From Methanobacteriota archaeon (lineage in GTDB: Archaea > Thermoplasmatota > Thermoplasmata > RBG-16-68-12), in contig VBMR01000050.1 in the NCBI GenBank assembly GCA_005878325.1, positions 1 through 5,373 on the forward strand: DNA of 5,373 nt. The letters run 5' to 3'. The notes beneath the pieces were generated by a model. It worked only from the letters and a program-made list of their open reading frames with translations, did no database searches and was not told the DNA's origin. Shown here piece by piece: positions 4,460 to 5,373 of this stretch. Position numbers and translations under genes: made by a program. The first letter of the stretch is position 1, and each line of letters opens with the position of its first letter.

Positions 4460-5373
4460 TCATTCCGCGAACTCGTCGAGTCCGATTCGGGGATTGATCT
4501 CGCCCGCGACGTTCGCGATCAGGGCGCGTGCGACCTCGCTCGGCTCGCGGGTGTGGCCCAGCACCCACATGAGCTTGACGAGGGCCGTCTCCGGCGTCAT
4601 GTCCTCCGCGCCGATGGCCCCGGCCTTCAGCAGGTCTCGGCCCGTGTCGTAGACGTGCAGGTTCACTCGGCCCTGAAGGGTCTGGGTCGTCATGACCACG
4701 ATGATCCCATCCTTCGTCGCCTTCTGGATGACCGGGATCAGGTCGTGAGACACATGCCCAAGTCCGGTGCCTGCGATCACGAGGCCATGGAGCCCGTGGA
4801 GGATCGCTTCGAGATCGCTCGGCCGCTGCCCGGGGTGGAAGTAGGTCAGACCGACCCGCGGGTCCAGGGCGTCGTCCACCTTCGTCGGCCCCGCGGCGCG
4901 AGGAAGGGCGTGGTCCGAAAGTTCGACCCGACCATCCGGCTGGACGCGGCCCAGGGGCGACGCGTTCAGGGATCGGAACGCGTCCCGGCGGGACGAGTGC
5001 ATCTTCCGGACCTTCGTCCCGCGGTGGATCGTCGCATACGTGTCGCTCGTCTCCCCGTGCATTACTGCGACGACCTCACCGAGGTTCGTGATCCCGACCC
5101 GTGCCGCGCCGATCAGGTTCAGGGCGGCGTCCGAGGAGGGCCGGTCGCTCGACCGCTGGGCGGCGACCACGACGACGGGCCCGGTCAGGTCCCGGAGCAT
5201 GAAGGACAACGCCGCGGTCGTGAAGTGGAGGGTGTCCGTCCCGTGCGGGATGACGACCCCTGCGGCACCCCCGGTCAGTTCTTTCGCGGCCTCGCGAGCG
5301 AGATGCTGCCAGTTCTCCGGTTTCAAGTCCTCACTGTAGATGCTGTAGATCACGCGCGCTCGGACGTTGCACA
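4460..5373 (-). CDS. gatD: Glu-tRNA(Gln) amidotransferase subunit D (N-terminal part outside window)
   Basis: This is the amide-donor subunit of archaeal GatDE. It is an L-asparaginase-type amidohydrolase that releases ammonia and passes it to GatE on Glu-tRNA(Gln). The frame is open through the right edge. The visible 303 residues begin CNVRARVIYSIYSEDLKPE, the internal GatD/asparaginase region. The GTG at 5351-5353 is therefore an internal Val codon, not the start. Visible catalytic features are HGTDTLHFTTAALSF (Thr-Asp pair at visible residues 45-46) and the active-site Lys region RKMHSSRRDAF (about 122-132). AQRSSDRPSSDAALNL at about 71-86, GTGLGH at 201-206 and the family-typical end GEINPRIGLDEF complete the match. 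The first catalytic Thr and the N-terminal beta-barrel domain (about 120 residues in a typical GatD of around 430 aa) lie beyond the edge. All visible motifs are intact. Confidence 0.97.
   Translation of the reverse strand, partial: CNVRARVIYSIYSEDLKPENWQHLAREAAKELTGGAAGVVIPHGTDTLHFTTAALSFMLRDLTGPVVVVAAQRSSDRPSSDAALNLIGAARVGITNLGEVVAVMHGETSDTYATIHRGTKVRKMHSSRRDAFRSLNASPLGRVQPDGRVELSDHALPRAAGPTKVDDALDPRVGLTYFHPGQRPSDLEAILHGLHGLVIAGTGLGHVSHDLIPVIQKATKDGIIVVMTTQTLQGRVNLHVYDTGRDLLKAGAIGAEDMTPETALVKLMWVLGHTREPSEVARALIANVAGEINPRIGLDEFAE

Noticed and set aside
5351..5353. GTG as the start codon of gatD
   Set aside because: The frame continues upstream with CNVRAR, which fits the internal GatD sequence. 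The visible part would also lack the N-terminal domain and the first catalytic Thr, so this GTG is an internal Val.
1..5373. tRNA, rRNA, CRISPR array, insertion sequence or attachment site
   Set aside because: I saw no cloverleaf, regularly spaced direct repeats, terminal inverted repeats or transposase-like frame. The small gaps hold only the promoter-like elements listed.

Overview
The window looks like chromosomal DNA from a GC-rich archaeon. The clearest marker is the archaea-specific tRNA-dependent amidotransferase GatDE. The complete gatE and the 3' two-thirds of gatD are both here, on the minus strand. Three minus-strand genes also have a short A/T-rich, TATA-like box centred about 28-30 bases before the ATG, with little room for a leader. 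This is the layout of archaeal leaderless promoters. The high GC content together with this promoter style would suit a Thermoplasmata-like euryarchaeon, but that placement is inference.

Layout from left to right. (1) At 1-938 (+) is the C-terminal part of a large surface protein: beta-propeller-type repeats, a beta-rich module, and a single membrane anchor at the C-terminus. (2) At 939-1123 is a non-coding stretch that seems to hold a very small plus-strand transcription unit: TATA-like box, strong Shine-Dalgarno sequence, a 14-codon lysine-rich ORF, a hairpin and a T-rich tract. (3) At 1124-3010 (-) is gatE, complete at 628 aa. (4) At 3037-3483 (-) is an unrecognised 148-aa protein with a Cys-Cys motif and a C-terminal coiled coil. 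(5) At 3586-3933 (+) is a 115-aa protein with two membrane helices and an Ala/Gln-rich helical tail. (6) At 3930-4403 (-) is an unrecognised 157-aa protein, possibly PH-like, whose stop codon shares a CTAG with the stop of the previous gene. (7) From 4460 to the right edge (-) is gatD, cut by the window at its N-terminal side.

GatD and GatE work together. GatD is an L-asparaginase-type amidohydrolase that releases ammonia from an amide donor. GatE activates the Glu of misacylated Glu-tRNA(Gln) with ATP and uses the ammonia to make Gln-tRNA(Gln). Here the two genes point the same way but are separated by about 1.45 kb carrying three small genes, one of them on the opposite strand, and gatE appears to have its own promoter. 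The two subunits are therefore probably transcribed separately. I see no mobile element, CRISPR array, tRNA or rRNA. The least explained items are the tiny lysine-rich unit at 977-1148 and the two uncharacterised proteins between gatD and gatE.
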